From: Arthrobacter sp. Marseille-P9274
GTDB taxonomy: Bacteria > Actinomycetota > Actinomycetes > Actinomycetales > Micrococcaceae
Reading direction: 5' to 3'
Assembly: GCF_946892675.1 (NCBI RefSeq)
Contig: NZ_CAMPOV010000001.1
Span: 1,338,033 to 1,402,032, forward strand
DNA: 64,000 bases
Shown here: piece by piece, positions 1 to 9,260 of the stretch
How the letters are laid out: the number at the start of each line of letters is the position of its first letter
Position numbering within the stretch: position 1 is the first letter of the stretch
The notes under the pieces: generated by a model
Seen by the model: only the letters and a program-made list of their open reading frames with translations
Told to the model about the DNA's origin: nothing
The model's database searches: none
Program-made: the position numbers and the translations under genes

Positions 1-1
1 G

Positions 2-1087
2 CCGGGTGCCTGGGGCCCGGACATTCCGGTGGCCACCTACGGGTCGTTGGCCAACACGATGAACGTCGGAGGCGGACGGCTTGTCCCGACCCACCAGATC
101 ACGGCGGTGACGGTCCGGCCGACACACCGCCGCCGCGGCCTGCTGCGGACCATGATCACCAGTGACCTCGAGCAGGCGGCTGCCAGGGGCCTCGCGGTCG
201 CGGCGCTGACGGCGTCGGAGGCAACAATCTACGGTCGCTTCGGCTTCGGGGCCGCCGCGTTCACCCGGCGCGTCGAGGTCGACGTCCGCGAACGCTTCGC
301 ACTGCGGGCGGCGCCCTACGGCAACATGGAGCTGGTCGATCCCGCGTCGATGCTCGAGCTGGCCCCGCAAATCTTCGCTGGCTTCCACGGGCGGACCACC
401 GGTTCGCTGGACCGCCAGTTTTCGTATGCCCGCGTCGCGTCGGGCCGCTGGCAGTCGGAGAAGCCCGAACCGAATCCGGACCTTCGGGTGGCGGTGCACT
501 TTCGTCCGGACGGCGAGCCCGGCGGCTACGTGGCCTACAAGTTCGCCGGCTGGCATTCCGAGCCGTACACCATGAAGGTCGTCGACCTGGTGGCAGCTTC
601 GGAGGCAAGCTACCGCGAGCTCTGGCGGTACCTCGGTTCCATCGACCTGGTCCAGCGGATTGTGTGGTCCGCGGCTCCGGCCCACGATCCGCTGCCTTGG
701 GCGTTGTCCGACCCGCGCGTCTACAGCGTCACCGCGGAGGAGGACGCCCTCTGGCTGCGCATACTCGACCCGGTGGGGGCGCTGGAAGCCCGCCGCTTCG
801 AGCAGGACGGTTCGCTGGCCTTCGCCGTCCGGGATCCGCTCGGCCTGGCCGAGGGACGGTTCCGGCTGGACGCCGCCGGCGGGCAGGCGCGGGTGGAGCG
901 GCTGGGCTCCTCGGCTGCGGTGGACGTCACCCTGGACGTCGACGTCCTGGGCTCGCTCTATCTCGGGGGAGTGCGGGGACGGACCCTCGCCGGCGCGGGA
1001 CGGCTGGAAGGCGACGACGCCGCCGTCGGACGTGTGGACAGGCTGTTCGCGCTGGGCTCGGCGCCCTACTGCATCACGCACTTCTAG
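2..1087 (+). CDS. Eis-like GNAT N-acetyltransferase (5' partial)
   Basis: Probable acetyl-CoA dependent acetyltransferase of the Eis (enhanced intracellular survival) family, whose members acetylate lysines or aminoglycosides. The frame is open to the left edge (coding ...GAWGPDIPVATYGS), so the true start lies upstream; the GTG at 29 is internal. A GNAT core is visible with the acetyl-CoA loop VRPTHRRRGLLRTMI, followed by IYGRFGFG, which matches the conserved IYGRFGYG of Eis. A sterol-carrier-like C-terminal region follows. The protein ends in a terminal Phe (ITHF); in mycobacterial Eis the C-terminal Phe carboxylate is catalytic. Substrate unknown. Confidence 0.85.
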   Translation, partial: PGAWGPDIPVATYGSLANTMNVGGGRLVPTHQITAVTVRPTHRRRGLLRTMITSDLEQAAARGLAVAALTASEATIYGRFGFGAAAFTRRVEVDVRERFALRAAPYGNMELVDPASMLELAPQIFAGFHGRTTGSLDRQFSYARVASGRWQSEKPEPNPDLRVAVHFRPDGEPGGYVAYKFAGWHSEPYTMKVVDLVAASEASYRELWRYLGSIDLVQRIVWSAAPAHDPLPWALSDPRVYSVTAEEDALWLRILDPVGALEARRFEQDGSLAFAVRDPLGLAEGRFRLDAAGGQARVERLGSSAAVDVTLDVDVLGSLYLGGVRGRTLAGAGRLEGDDAAVGRVDRLFALGSAPYCITHF

Positions 1088-1180
1088 CCGCAGATCCAGC
1101 AAGGACGCGGCGGGCGGGAAACGGGCCCGGAGGGGCGGACGGCGGGGGTTGGAAAGAGGCTCGGACGCGCCGCGCCCGCT

Positions 1181-1210
1181 TTGACCCGACTTGGCCGTTG
1201 CGGCTAGACT
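1181..1210 (+). promoter_or_regulatory. Probable sigA-type promoter of rpsA
   Basis: TTGACC (1181-1186), an 18-base spacer and TAGACT (1205-1210) form a good housekeeping promoter. A transcript would start near 1217, giving rpsA a leader of about 160 bases. Not experimentally shown. Confidence 0.6.
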
Positions 1211-1216
1211 GGTTGG

Positions 1217-1377
1217 GCGCGTAATGCGTACGCAGAAGCTTCATCCTGCGTCATACCACAATGTCCGCTTCCGGACAGTCAGCAATGTTGGAAGACTGCA
1301 GCCATTTTGTGCTGGGTCCAGAGCAGAGTCAAGCTGTGCGGAACCAAGAAAACTATCCACATCGGAGCCCCTACTAC
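1217..1377 (+). promoter_or_regulatory. rpsA 5' leader
   Basis: About 160 untranslated bases precede the S1 start. The leader holds a perfect 6-bp stem with a CTTC loop (TGTCCG/CGGACA, 1262-1277). A short in-frame extension from 1261 exists but does not look like S1. Long leaders are usual for autoregulated ribosomal protein genes; autoregulation here is inference. From 1088 to 1180 I see nothing. Confidence 0.4.
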
Positions 1378-2856
1378 ATGACCATCACCTCCACCGAGAA
1401 GCCCGGTACCCCTCAGGTCGCAGTCAACGACATTGGTACCGCTGAAGACTTTCTCGCTGCTGTCGACGCGACCATTAAGTACTTCAACGACGGCGATCTC
1501 GTCGAAGGTACTGTCGTCAAGGTTGACCGCGACGAAGTCCTGCTCGACATCGGTTACAAGACCGAAGGTGTCATCCCCTCCCGCGAGCTTTCCATCAAGC
1601 ACGACGTTGATCCCGGCGACGTCGTCTCCGTGGGCGACGAGGTCGAAGCCCTTGTCCTGACCAAGGAGGACAAGGAAGGCCGCCTCATCCTGTCCAAGAA
1701 GCGCGCACAGTACGAGCGCGCCTGGGGCGACATCGAGAAGGTCAAGGAAGAGGACGGCGTCGTCACCGGTACCGTCATCGAGGTCGTCAAGGGTGGTCTT
1801 ATCCTCGACATCGGCCTGCGCGGCTTCCTGCCCGCCTCCCTGGTCGAGATGCGCCGCGTGCGCGACCTGGCTCCGTACATCGGCCAGCAGATCGAAGCCA
1901 AGATCATCGAGCTGGACAAGAACCGCAACAACGTTGTGCTGTCCCGCCGCGCCTGGCTCGAGCAGACCCAGTCCGAGGTCCGCTCGACCTTCCTCAACAA
2001 GCTGGAGAAGGGACAGGTCCGTCCGGGCGTTGTCTCCTCGATCGTCAACTTCGGTGCCTTCGTGGACCTGGGCGGCGTCGACGGCCTGGTGCACGTCTCC
2101 GAGCTGTCCTGGAAGCACATCGACCACCCGTCCGAGGTTGTCGAGGTTGGCCAGGAAGTCACCGTCGAGGTCCTCGAGGTGGACCTGGACCGCGAGCGTG
2201 TCTCCCTGTCGCTGAAGGCCACCCAGGAAGATCCGTGGCAGACCTTCGCCCGCACGCACGCGCTGGGCCAGGTTGTCCCGGGCAAGGTCACCAAGCTGGT
2301 TCCGTTCGGTGCGTTCGTTCGCGTCGAAGACGGCATCGAAGGCCTGGTCCACATCTCCGAGCTGGCTGTCCGCCACGTCGAGCTGGCCGAGCAGGTCGTC
2401 TCCGTGGGCGACGAGCTGTTCGTCAAGGTCATCGACATCGACCTGGAGCGCCGCCGCATCTCGCTGTCCCTCAAGCAGGCCAACGAGGGCGTCGATCCGG
2501 AAGGCACCGAGTTCGACCCGGCGCTGTACGGCATGGCTGCCGAGTACGACGAAGAGGGCAACTACAAGTACCCCGAGGGCTTCGACCCCGAGTCCAACGA
2601 ATGGCTCGAGGGCTACGAGAACCAGCGCGCCGCTTGGGAGCAGCAGTACGCTGACGCCCAGGCCCGTTGGGAAGCCCACAAGAAGCAGGTTGCCCGCCAC
2701 CTGCAGGAAGATGCCCAGGCATCCTCCGAGGGCGGCGAAGCGGCTCCGACCAGCTACTCCTCCTCGGACGCTGCGTCGACCGAGCCCAGCAGCGGCGGCA
2801 CCCTGGCTTCGGACGAGGCTCTCGCCGCTCTGCGCGAGAAGCTGACCGGCAACTAA
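1378..2856 (+). CDS. rpsA: 30S ribosomal protein S1
   Basis: Ribosomal protein S1 (492 aa) binds mRNA and helps initiation on the small subunit. Four S1 (OB-fold) domains are visible at about residues 34-103, 118-185, 205-275 and 290-360, each with the typical G.V..I...G.FV.L..G..G..H.S pattern (for example NFGAFVDLGGVDGLVHVSEL). An acidic, low-complexity tail follows. I chose ATG 1378 because actinobacterial S1 begins MTITSTEKPG and GGAG lies 10 bases upstream; the reading frame extends further 5' without similarity. Codon use is highly biased, as expected for strong expression. Confidence 0.97.
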   Translation: MTITSTEKPGTPQVAVNDIGTAEDFLAAVDATIKYFNDGDLVEGTVVKVDRDEVLLDIGYKTEGVIPSRELSIKHDVDPGDVVSVGDEVEALVLTKEDKEGRLILSKKRAQYERAWGDIEKVKEEDGVVTGTVIEVVKGGLILDIGLRGFLPASLVEMRRVRDLAPYIGQQIEAKIIELDKNRNNVVLSRRAWLEQTQSEVRSTFLNKLEKGQVRPGVVSSIVNFGAFVDLGGVDGLVHVSELSWKHIDHPSEVVEVGQEVTVEVLEVDLDRERVSLSLKATQEDPWQTFARTHALGQVVPGKVTKLVPFGAFVRVEDGIEGLVHISELAVRHVELAEQVVSVGDELFVKVIDIDLERRRISLSLKQANEGVDPEGTEFDPALYGMAAEYDEEGNYKYPEGFDPESNEWLEGYENQRAAWEQQYADAQARWEAHKKQVARHLQEDAQASSEGGEAAPTSYSSSDAASTEPSSGGTLASDEALAALREKLTGN

Positions 2857-2887
2857 TCCCAGGCGCCCCTAGGCGCTGAGGATGCAT

Positions 2888-2918
2888 GCGGGACCCCTGC
2901 CTCGGGCGGGGGTCCCGC
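2888..2918 (+). terminator. Terminator-like hairpin after rpsA
   Basis: A perfect 10-bp GC-rich stem (GCGGGACCCC / GGGGTCCCGC) with an 11-base loop lies 32 bases after the rpsA stop, followed by a weak T-containing stretch. It also separates rpsA from the convergent methyltransferase gene. Confidence 0.6.
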
Positions 2919-2950
2919 TTGGTTAAGGGCGGCTTGTTAGGTCCGCGGGC

Positions 2951-4087
2951 TCAGCCCTCGCGGACGCTGACGGTGACGGTGAACTTCGAGTTCCGTGCGA
3001 CCTGCCGCGTCGGTCCGACAAGGCGCTGCAGCGCGGGCCGGTAGCCGAGGTGGCTGTTCCACACCGTCCACAGCTCGCCGCCGGGGGCCAGGACGCGGCC
3101 GGCGTCGGCAAACAATTTCAGGGCGATTCCGGCGTGCACGGCGTTGCCGATGTGGAACGGCGGATTGAGCACGATCAGTTCGGCGGAGGCATCGGCGAGG
3201 CCGGACAGCCCGTCGTCCCGGCGGACGGTGATGCGCCCGGCGACGCCGTTGGCCTCGGCCGTCGCCTTGGTCGACGCGACCGCGGAGGCCGACTGGTCCG
3301 TCGCGATGACCTGCAGCTGCGGCCGCCGCAAAGCGAGGAAGGCCGCGATCGTTCCGTTGCCGCAGCCCAGGTCCACCGCCGTGCGGCAGTCGCGCGCGCC
3401 GTCGAGCAGGGGGAGCAGGAAGCGGGTACCGACATCCAGTTTGGCTCCGCCGAAGGTCCCGCCGAACGCGACGAGCCGCAAGGGGGCCGGCAGCCCGACG
3501 TCGTGGCTTTCCTCCAGCGGGAACCGGCTGGACGCCGCCGGCACCGGACGGGTCGCCGTCAGGACGCGGGCCTTCTGCCTGGCCAGGCCGGCCGTCACCT
3601 GTCCGAAGGCGGTGCCCAGCACCTCGTTCATCGCCTTCGTCATGTGCTTGACCCGGCCCGCGGCGAGGACGACCACGTCGGGCGCGGCCGAGCGCGCAAT
3701 CCACCCGGCGATTTCCTCGAGCGCATCCAGCGAACGGGGCAGCTGCAGCAGGACCAAGCGGACGCCGTCGAACATCTCCGGCCCCAGCGGGTGCTGGCGG
3801 TAGCCGCCAAGCCCCAGCGCCTCGGCATTGTTTGCCAGGGCGAGTTCGCCCGACAACGGGTCCTGGTGCACCCGGACTCCCGTCAGCCCGCGGGCGGCCA
3901 GGGACAGGGTCAGCGCACCGTAGTGGTCATTGACGACGGCGAGGGCCGCGCCGTCCGGCCCATCCAGCCCTGCCAGCAGCGGCTCCGCCGTCGCCAGGAG
4001 GAGCCGGTCCGCCGCGTCGTAGGCGAAGAGATTCTCCGCCTCGACGTCGGGCCAGCGCCGCAGTGCGGCCAGATCGAGGTCAGCCAC
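2951..4087 (-). CDS. RsmC/RlmG-like rRNA guanine N2-methyltransferase
   Basis: Class I SAM-dependent methyltransferase (378 aa) with the two-lobed layout of RsmC/RlmG enzymes, which make m2G in 16S or 23S rRNA: a degenerate N-terminal methyltransferase lobe (about 1-190), then the catalytic lobe. The SAM motif VDLGCGNG is at about 238-245. The catalytic NPPF motif at 308-311 is typical of N-methylation of a base exocyclic amine. The start overlaps the stop of the upstream IMPACT gene by 8 bases, so the pair is probably cotranscribed. Which nucleotide is modified cannot be read from sequence. Confidence 0.85.
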   Translation of the reverse strand: MADLDLAALRRWPDVEAENLFAYDAADRLLLATAEPLLAGLDGPDGAALAVVNDHYGALTLSLAARGLTGVRVHQDPLSGELALANNAEALGLGGYRQHPLGPEMFDGVRLVLLQLPRSLDALEEIAGWIARSAAPDVVVLAAGRVKHMTKAMNEVLGTAFGQVTAGLARQKARVLTATRPVPAASSRFPLEESHDVGLPAPLRLVAFGGTFGGAKLDVGTRFLLPLLDGARDCRTAVDLGCGNGTIAAFLALRRPQLQVIATDQSASAVASTKATAEANGVAGRITVRRDDGLSGLADASAELIVLNPPFHIGNAVHAGIALKLFADAGRVLAPGGELWTVWNSHLGYRPALQRLVGPTRQVARNSKFTVTVSVREG

Positions 4088-4757
4088 GGTCGACCCACCG
4101 GCTACCGTTGGGTACCGGCTCGGGGCCGCCGCCGGTCAACGCCGCCAGCCGTTCGCGGAATCCGGCGAGGGTTTCCGGCGAGTCCGGCAGGGCGACCTGT
4201 ATGAGCACGCCGTCGGGATGATAGTCCGTGCCCAGCACCTGGACCCCGGCGCCGCGAAGATCGTTCTCGAGCCGTCCCGCGGCGGCGTGCCCGGCCGGAA
4301 CCGAGAAGAGCTGCAGGTGCTCGCGCCGGATAAGCCGCGTCCCCGAGAGCGCCTGGGAGACGGAATCCGAGTAGGCCCGCACCAGCCCGCCGGCCCCCAG
4401 CAGGATGCCGCCGAAGTAGCGGACGACGACGGCCGCAATGTCGCTGAGGTCCGTCACCCCGGGCGCGGTCTCGCGTTTGATCAGTGCCTCCAGCATGGGA
4501 ATTCCGGCCGTCCCGGAGGGTTCGCCGTCGTCATTGGATCGCTGCACCCCGCGATCCGCGCCCAGGACAAAAGCGCTGCAGTGGTGCCGCGCGTCGTGGA
4601 ATTCCTTGCGCAGGCCGGCGACCAGTTCGCGGGCGTCGTCTTCCGTCTCAACGCGCCGCAGGACGGTGATGAACCGGGAACGCTTGATCTCCACCTCATG
4701 CCGGTGTTCGCCGTCGATGGTGGTGTAGCTGAGGGACGACGGAGAGGCTGGTTGCAC
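4080..4757 (-). CDS. IMPACT/YigZ family protein
   Basis: 225-residue member of the YigZ/IMPACT family (UPF0029 fold plus a C-terminal ferredoxin-like domain). Signature segments are NDDGEPSGTAGIPML in the first half and VVVRYFGGILLGAGGLVRAY soon after. Eukaryotic IMPACT acts in translational control; the bacterial role is undefined. It is first of a two-gene unit with the RsmC/RlmG-like methyltransferase, which fits a translation-related role (inference). Confidence 0.88.
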   Translation of the reverse strand: MQPASPSSLSYTTIDGEHRHEVEIKRSRFITVLRRVETEDDARELVAGLRKEFHDARHHCSAFVLGADRGVQRSNDDGEPSGTAGIPMLEALIKRETAPGVTDLSDIAAVVVRYFGGILLGAGGLVRAYSDSVSQALSGTRLIRREHLQLFSVPAGHAAAGRLENDLRGAGVQVLGTDYHPDGVLIQVALPDSPETLAGFRERLAALTGGGPEPVPNGSRWVDRG

Positions 4758-4972
4758 CAGACCAGCCTAGTACGGCGAGCCGGCCGCGACACGCGGTCAA
4801 GCCGTTGCCGGCCTCTGCCGCCGGTGGAAAGATTGCTGTGGGGAGACGGAGCAAACGCCGTGCCGCGCCACGCGCAGCGAACATTTCATCGGCATTGCGG
4901 ACCGTCCTGGTATACGGCGGGGGCGGCCGGATGCTCCTGTGTTTGGCGAGGCCGGACTCAGGAGGAACCATT

Positions 4973-6394
4973 ATGTCTACGACCCCAGCCGACGCTACTG
5001 TTACCGGCCTGGTAAACCCGTACGAGGAGCTCGAGGCCCAACTGCGCGGCTACACGATCAAGCCCGCGGACCTTGCGTATGACGAAGCCCGGGCGGTCTA
5101 CAACGCCATGATTGATCGGCGCCCCGCGGTCATCGTCCGCTGCGCCGACGCGGCGGACGTCGTCGCCTGCGTGCGCTTTGCGCGCCAGCACTCCATGGAA
5201 GTCGCCGTCCGCGGCGGTGGGCACAACGCCGGCGGGCTCGGCGTGTGGGACGACGCCCTGGTTATCGACCTGTCGCTGATGCGCAGCACCACGGTCGACC
5301 CGGCCAACCACGAGGTCAGGGTGGACGGCGGCTGCCTGTGGAGGGACGTCGACCATGCGACCGTGCCGTTCGGCATGGCCACGCCATCGGGCTTCGTGTC
5401 GTCCACGGGCGTCGGCGGGCTCACCCTCGGCGGCGGAGTCGGGTACCTCACCCGGCTTGCGGGTTTGACCGTCGACAACCTCCTCAGCGCCGACGTGGTG
5501 CTGGCGGATGGCTCGCTGGTGACCGCCGATGCCGAGCACCATCCCGAACTGTTCTGGGCGCTGCGGGGCGGCGGCGGAAACTTCGGGGTGGTGACCTCGT
5601 TCCGCTTCCGCTGCCACGACGTCGGTGAGAACGGAGTCATCATCGGAGGACCGGTCTTCTACGACTTGGCCGACGTCGGCGAGGTCATGCGTTGGTACCG
5701 CGACTTCCTGCCGGAGCAGCCGGGCGACCTCAACGGCTGGATCGGCGTGACCCGGATCCCGCCCGTTCCGGTTTTCCCTGAGGAACTGCATGACCGCAGG
5801 GCCTGCGTGATCGTCTGGTGCTACACGGGCCCGCATGCCGACGCGGAGCGGGTCCTGGCTCCAATCCGGGAGTTTGGGAATCCCCTGCTCGTCGGCCTGC
5901 AGAATATGCCGTTCTCCGCGCTCCAGTCGATGTTCGATCCACTGCTTCCTTCGGGTCTGCAGTGGTACTGGAAGGCGGACTTCATCACCGAGCTCTCGGA
6001 CGAAGCCATCGAGGTCCACCGGAAGTACGGGGAGGCCATCCCGACCGAGTTGTCCACCATGCACATGTATCCGATCAGCGGCGCGGCGCAACAGGTGGCT
6101 CCGGGCGACACCGCCTTCGCCTACCGCGGCGGCGGATGGGCCGGAGTCATCGCGGGCATCGACCCTGACCCCGCCAAGGCCCAATTGATCTCCGACTGGG
6201 CGAAAGCCTACTGGGAGGAGCTGCATCCGACCTCGGCGGGCGGCGCTTACATCAACTTCATCATGGACGAGGGTCCCGACCGGGTGCGGGCCTCCTACTT
6301 GGAAAACTTCGACAGGCTGGCCCAGGTAAAGGCCCAGTACGATCCGGACAACGTCTTCCACATCAACCAGAACATCCCGCCCGCCGCAGAGTGA
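4973..6394 (+). CDS. FAD-binding BBE-type oxidoreductase
   Basis: Flavoprotein oxidase or dehydrogenase (473 aa) of the berberine bridge/6-hydroxynicotine oxidase type. The PCMH-type FAD domain spans about 40-215 and contains RGGGHNAGG; the His of this motif is the usual site of covalent FAD attachment. GGLTLGGGVGYL and GALRGGGGNFGVVT-like segments follow. The C-terminal BBE motif is YDPDNVFHINQNI. I chose ATG 4973 because GGAGGAA (4961-4967) is well placed; the frame extends 56 codons upstream without family similarity. The gene stands alone and substrate is unknown. Confidence 0.88.
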   Translation: MSTTPADATVTGLVNPYEELEAQLRGYTIKPADLAYDEARAVYNAMIDRRPAVIVRCADAADVVACVRFARQHSMEVAVRGGGHNAGGLGVWDDALVIDLSLMRSTTVDPANHEVRVDGGCLWRDVDHATVPFGMATPSGFVSSTGVGGLTLGGGVGYLTRLAGLTVDNLLSADVVLADGSLVTADAEHHPELFWALRGGGGNFGVVTSFRFRCHDVGENGVIIGGPVFYDLADVGEVMRWYRDFLPEQPGDLNGWIGVTRIPPVPVFPEELHDRRACVIVWCYTGPHADAERVLAPIREFGNPLLVGLQNMPFSALQSMFDPLLPSGLQWYWKADFITELSDEAIEVHRKYGEAIPTELSTMHMYPISGAAQQVAPGDTAFAYRGGGWAGVIAGIDPDPAKAQLISDWAKAYWEELHPTSAGGAYINFIMDEGPDRVRASYLENFDRLAQVKAQYDPDNVFHINQNIPPAAE

Positions 6395-6432
6395 TGCGCA
6401 GGGGCCCTTCGGCATGCCGCTAAGCTGGCGGC

Positions 6433-7647
6433 ATGCTGAAGGTTGGACTGACGGGCGGGATCGCGGCCGGGAAATCGCTGGTGGCGCGGCGGCTGAGTGA
6501 GCGCGGCGCGGTCCTGGTGGATGCTGACGTCCTGGCCCGCGAAGTGGTGGAGCCGGGGACCGAGGGCTTGGCCGCGGTCGCCGCGGCTTTCGGCCGCGAG
6601 GTGATTAACGACGACGGCGGGCTGGACCGTGCGGCGCTGGGCGCCATTGTCTTCGGGGATCCGGCCAAGCGGGAGCAGCTCAATGCGATTGTGCATCCGC
6701 TAGTGCGGGCACGCTCGGCGCAGCTCGTGGCGGAGGCCGGCCCGGGGTCCATCGTCGTGCAGGACATTCCGCTCCTGGTGGAGACCGGGCAGGGGGCCGC
6801 CTTCCACCTCGTGCTCGTCGTGGACGCGCCGGAGGAGATCCGGGTCCGCCGCATGGTGGACCTGCGCGGCATGGCACCCGAGGACGCGCGGTCGCGGATA
6901 GCGGCCCAGGCGACCGCGGAGCAGCGGCGGGCGGCCGCGGACGTCGTGCTGGAGAACGTGTCGAGCGCGGAAGACCTGCTGGCCGCCGTGGACCGGCTGT
7001 GGGACGAGCGGCTCGTGCCCTTTGCGGAGAACCTGCGGACGGAACGGGCGGCACCCCGCAGCGAGGGTCCGCGGCTGGTGGACCCGGACCCGCAGTGGAG
7101 CGACCAGGCCCGCCGGCTGGGGGCGAGGATCGTGGCCGCGGACGGCCGCGTCCTGGGTGTGGCCCACGTCGGCTCGACCTCCGTCCCGGGCCTGCCGGCC
7201 AAGGACGTTATTGACCTGCAGGTCTCCGTTGCGAGCCTGGCCGACGCGGATGCGATCGCCGCAAACCTCGCCGCGGCGGGGTTCCCGCGCTGGCCGGGGC
7301 AGTGGCGGGACTCCCCGAAGCCCTCCTGCCCGGACCCGGCCGCCTGGGAGAAGCGGATGCACTGCAACGCTGACCCGGGCCGGGCGGCCAACGTCCATGT
7401 CCGGGTGCAGGGGTCGCCCGGGTGGTGCTACGCCCTGGGCTTCCGCGACTGGCTGCGCGCCGAGGCTCCGGTGGCGGCCGAGTACCTGGCGGAAAAGCGG
7501 CGGCTGGCGGAACTGCATGCTGGGGACCGGTCGTCCGGCCGCTATGCCAAGGATAAGGACGAGTGGTTCACGGACACGGCGGAGCCGCGGCTCCGGGATT
7601 GGATCCGCGGCTCCGGTTGGCGGCCCGAGGAGGCCGCCGCCTTCTAG
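6433..7647 (+). CDS. coaE: Dephospho-CoA kinase fused to GrpB/UPF0157 domain
   Basis: Catalyses the last step of CoA synthesis, phosphorylating the ribose 3'-OH of dephospho-CoA with ATP. The kinase domain is residues 1 to about 200, with P-loop GLTGGIAAGKS at 6-16, DADVLAREVV and HPLVR. A GrpB/UPF0157 domain (about 230-395, with HVGSTSVPGLPAKDVIDLQV) is fused behind it. Total length 404 aa matches the mycobacterial CoaE fusion, where the C-terminal domain has been linked to folding of the kinase. Confidence 0.95.
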   Translation: MLKVGLTGGIAAGKSLVARRLSERGAVLVDADVLAREVVEPGTEGLAAVAAAFGREVINDDGGLDRAALGAIVFGDPAKREQLNAIVHPLVRARSAQLVAEAGPGSIVVQDIPLLVETGQGAAFHLVLVVDAPEEIRVRRMVDLRGMAPEDARSRIAAQATAEQRRAAADVVLENVSSAEDLLAAVDRLWDERLVPFAENLRTERAAPRSEGPRLVDPDPQWSDQARRLGARIVAADGRVLGVAHVGSTSVPGLPAKDVIDLQVSVASLADADAIAANLAAAGFPRWPGQWRDSPKPSCPDPAAWEKRMHCNADPGRAANVHVRVQGSPGWCYALGFRDWLRAEAPVAAEYLAEKRRLAELHAGDRSSGRYAKDKDEWFTDTAEPRLRDWIRGSGWRPEEAAAF

Positions 7648-7681
7648 GCGGGACCTTCCCCAGGTCCGAGGGTGTCCGGCG

Positions 7682-9115
7682 TCAGCGCCCCGCTTCGGCG
7701 CGGTCCCGCTCGATGCTCGGGATCTTCGTACCGCGGATCGAACAGCCGGCGGTCTCCGGGACGAACTTGAGCGCCACCGCGCCGACGACGCAGGCGACCA
7801 TCATGTAGTAGGCGGGAACCAGCGTGTCGCCCGTGGACTGGATCAGCAGCTCGTTGACCAGCGGGGCGGTGCCGCCGAAGATCGCCGTCGCCACGTTGTA
7901 GGTGATCGCGAAACCGGCGTAGCGGACCTGGGTGGGGAACATGGCCGGGAACGTCGCGGAGATCGTGGCCAGCTGCAGCACGTACAGCAGCCCGAGGACC
8001 GCGAAGCCGATCAGCGCGGAACCGAAGTTGATCCGCATCAGCAGGTACATCGGGATGGCGGCCACGAACAGGCCGCCCAGGGACGCCCACCACATCGGCT
8101 TCCGGCCGACCTTGTCCGAGAACCGGCCGGCGAAGGGGATCACGACCATCATGGCCAGCTGTCCCAGCAGCGTCAGGGTCAGCGCGCTGTTGGCCGAGAG
8201 GTTGATTTCGGTCTGCAGGTAGGTCGGCATGTAGCTGAGCAGCGTGTAGTTGGTGACGTTCAGGGCGATCACCAGGCCGGCCATCGTCAGCAGCGGCTTC
8301 CAGTACTTGACGACCAGGTCCTTCAACTCGGTTTTGGCGCTGGACTCCTCCTGGTGGTGCTCTTCCAGGTCCCGGAACACGGGCGTGTCCTCGAGCCTGC
8401 TCCGCAGGTACAGGCCGATCAGGCCCATCGGGCCGGCCACCAGGAACGGCAGCCGCCAGCCCCACTCTGTCATCGCTTCCTGGCCAAGGATGATCTGGAA
8501 GAAGAGCACCAGCGCGGTGCCGAGGACAAAGCCGAACAGCGTGCCGAACTCCAGGAAGCTGCCGAAGAAGCCGCGCTTCTTGTCCGGCGAATACTCGGCC
8601 ATGAACGTGGCGGCTCCGCCGTACTCGCCGCCGGTGGAGAAGCCCTGGACCATGCGCAGGACGATGAGCAGGATGGGCGCCCAGATGCCGATCATGTCGT
8701 AGGTGGGCAGCAGGCCGATGGCGAAGGTCGCGCCGGCCATCAGGATGATGGTCAGCGCCAGGATGGACTTCCGCCCGATGCGGTCGCCCAGCGGGCCCCA
8801 GACGAGTCCGCCCAGCGGGCGGACCAGGAAGGATATGGCGAACGTTGCCAGCGCGAAGGCGACGCCTCCCTCGGTGGGGAAGAAGTTCGCCGTGATGTAG
8901 GTGACGGCCACGGCGTAGATGCCGTAGTCGAACCACTCGGTCGCGTTTCCCATCGCCGAGGCGCCGATCGCCTTGCGGATGGTCCGCCGGCCCTCGAGCG
9001 TGTCAGTAGTGGGGGCGGCGTACTGCGGCTCGGGCTCCCTGCCGCCGCCCCCTGCCGAGCCGTCCGGAATGCGCCCGGCGGGATTGTCCTCCGGTGGGTT
9101 GTGGTCGCTTGGCAT
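7682..9115 (-). CDS. MFS metabolite:H+ symporter (MHS/ProP family)
   Basis: 477-residue, 12-helix secondary transporter of the metabolite:H+ symporter family, which imports dicarboxylates, osmolytes or aromatic acids. An N-terminal Gly/Pro-rich cytoplasmic stretch is followed by the family hallmark GNATEWFDYGIYA in helix 1. The loop 2-3 motif GDRIGRKSI and the later FAGRFSDKVGRKP are visible. It is transcribed alone; two palindromes upstream (9221-9260) may be operator sites. Substrate cannot be assigned. Confidence 0.9.
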   Translation of the reverse strand: MPSDHNPPEDNPAGRIPDGSAGGGGREPEPQYAAPTTDTLEGRRTIRKAIGASAMGNATEWFDYGIYAVAVTYITANFFPTEGGVAFALATFAISFLVRPLGGLVWGPLGDRIGRKSILALTIILMAGATFAIGLLPTYDMIGIWAPILLIVLRMVQGFSTGGEYGGAATFMAEYSPDKKRGFFGSFLEFGTLFGFVLGTALVLFFQIILGQEAMTEWGWRLPFLVAGPMGLIGLYLRSRLEDTPVFRDLEEHHQEESSAKTELKDLVVKYWKPLLTMAGLVIALNVTNYTLLSYMPTYLQTEINLSANSALTLTLLGQLAMMVVIPFAGRFSDKVGRKPMWWASLGGLFVAAIPMYLLMRINFGSALIGFAVLGLLYVLQLATISATFPAMFPTQVRYAGFAITYNVATAIFGGTAPLVNELLIQSTGDTLVPAYYMMVACVVGAVALKFVPETAGCSIRGTKIPSIERDRAEAGR

Positions 9116-9220
9116 TTTCTCTCCATCCAGATGGACGGCCCGCGGGCGGGCCGTCGTCGTCTTCTCGGTTCGATGCGGCGTTTAGGTCACAGTATCCGCT
9201 TGTCAGAGCCATGAACCAAG

Positions 9221-9237
9221 CAAATCGCCGCGATTTG
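9221..9237. promoter_or_regulatory. 17-bp palindrome, possible operator of the MFS gene
   Basis: CAAATCG-CCG-CGATTTG is a perfect inverted repeat about 105 bases upstream of the divergent MFS start. Its symmetry and position fit a dimeric repressor or activator site. No regulator is adjacent. Confidence 0.35.
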
Positions 9238-9246
9238 TGCCGATTG

Positions 9247-9260
9247 CTAAGTTTGCTTAG
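9247..9260. promoter_or_regulatory. Second short palindrome upstream of the MFS gene
   Basis: CTAAG-TTTG-CTTAG is a perfect 5-bp inverted repeat, 10 bases beyond the first palindrome. The rest of the 286-base gap between the MFS gene and uvrB shows no gene. Confidence 0.25.

Noticed and set aside
7022-9214. 730-codon plus-strand ORF across coaE 3' end and the MFS gene
   Set aside because: Frame is out of phase with the GrpB domain and antisense to a 12-helix transporter.
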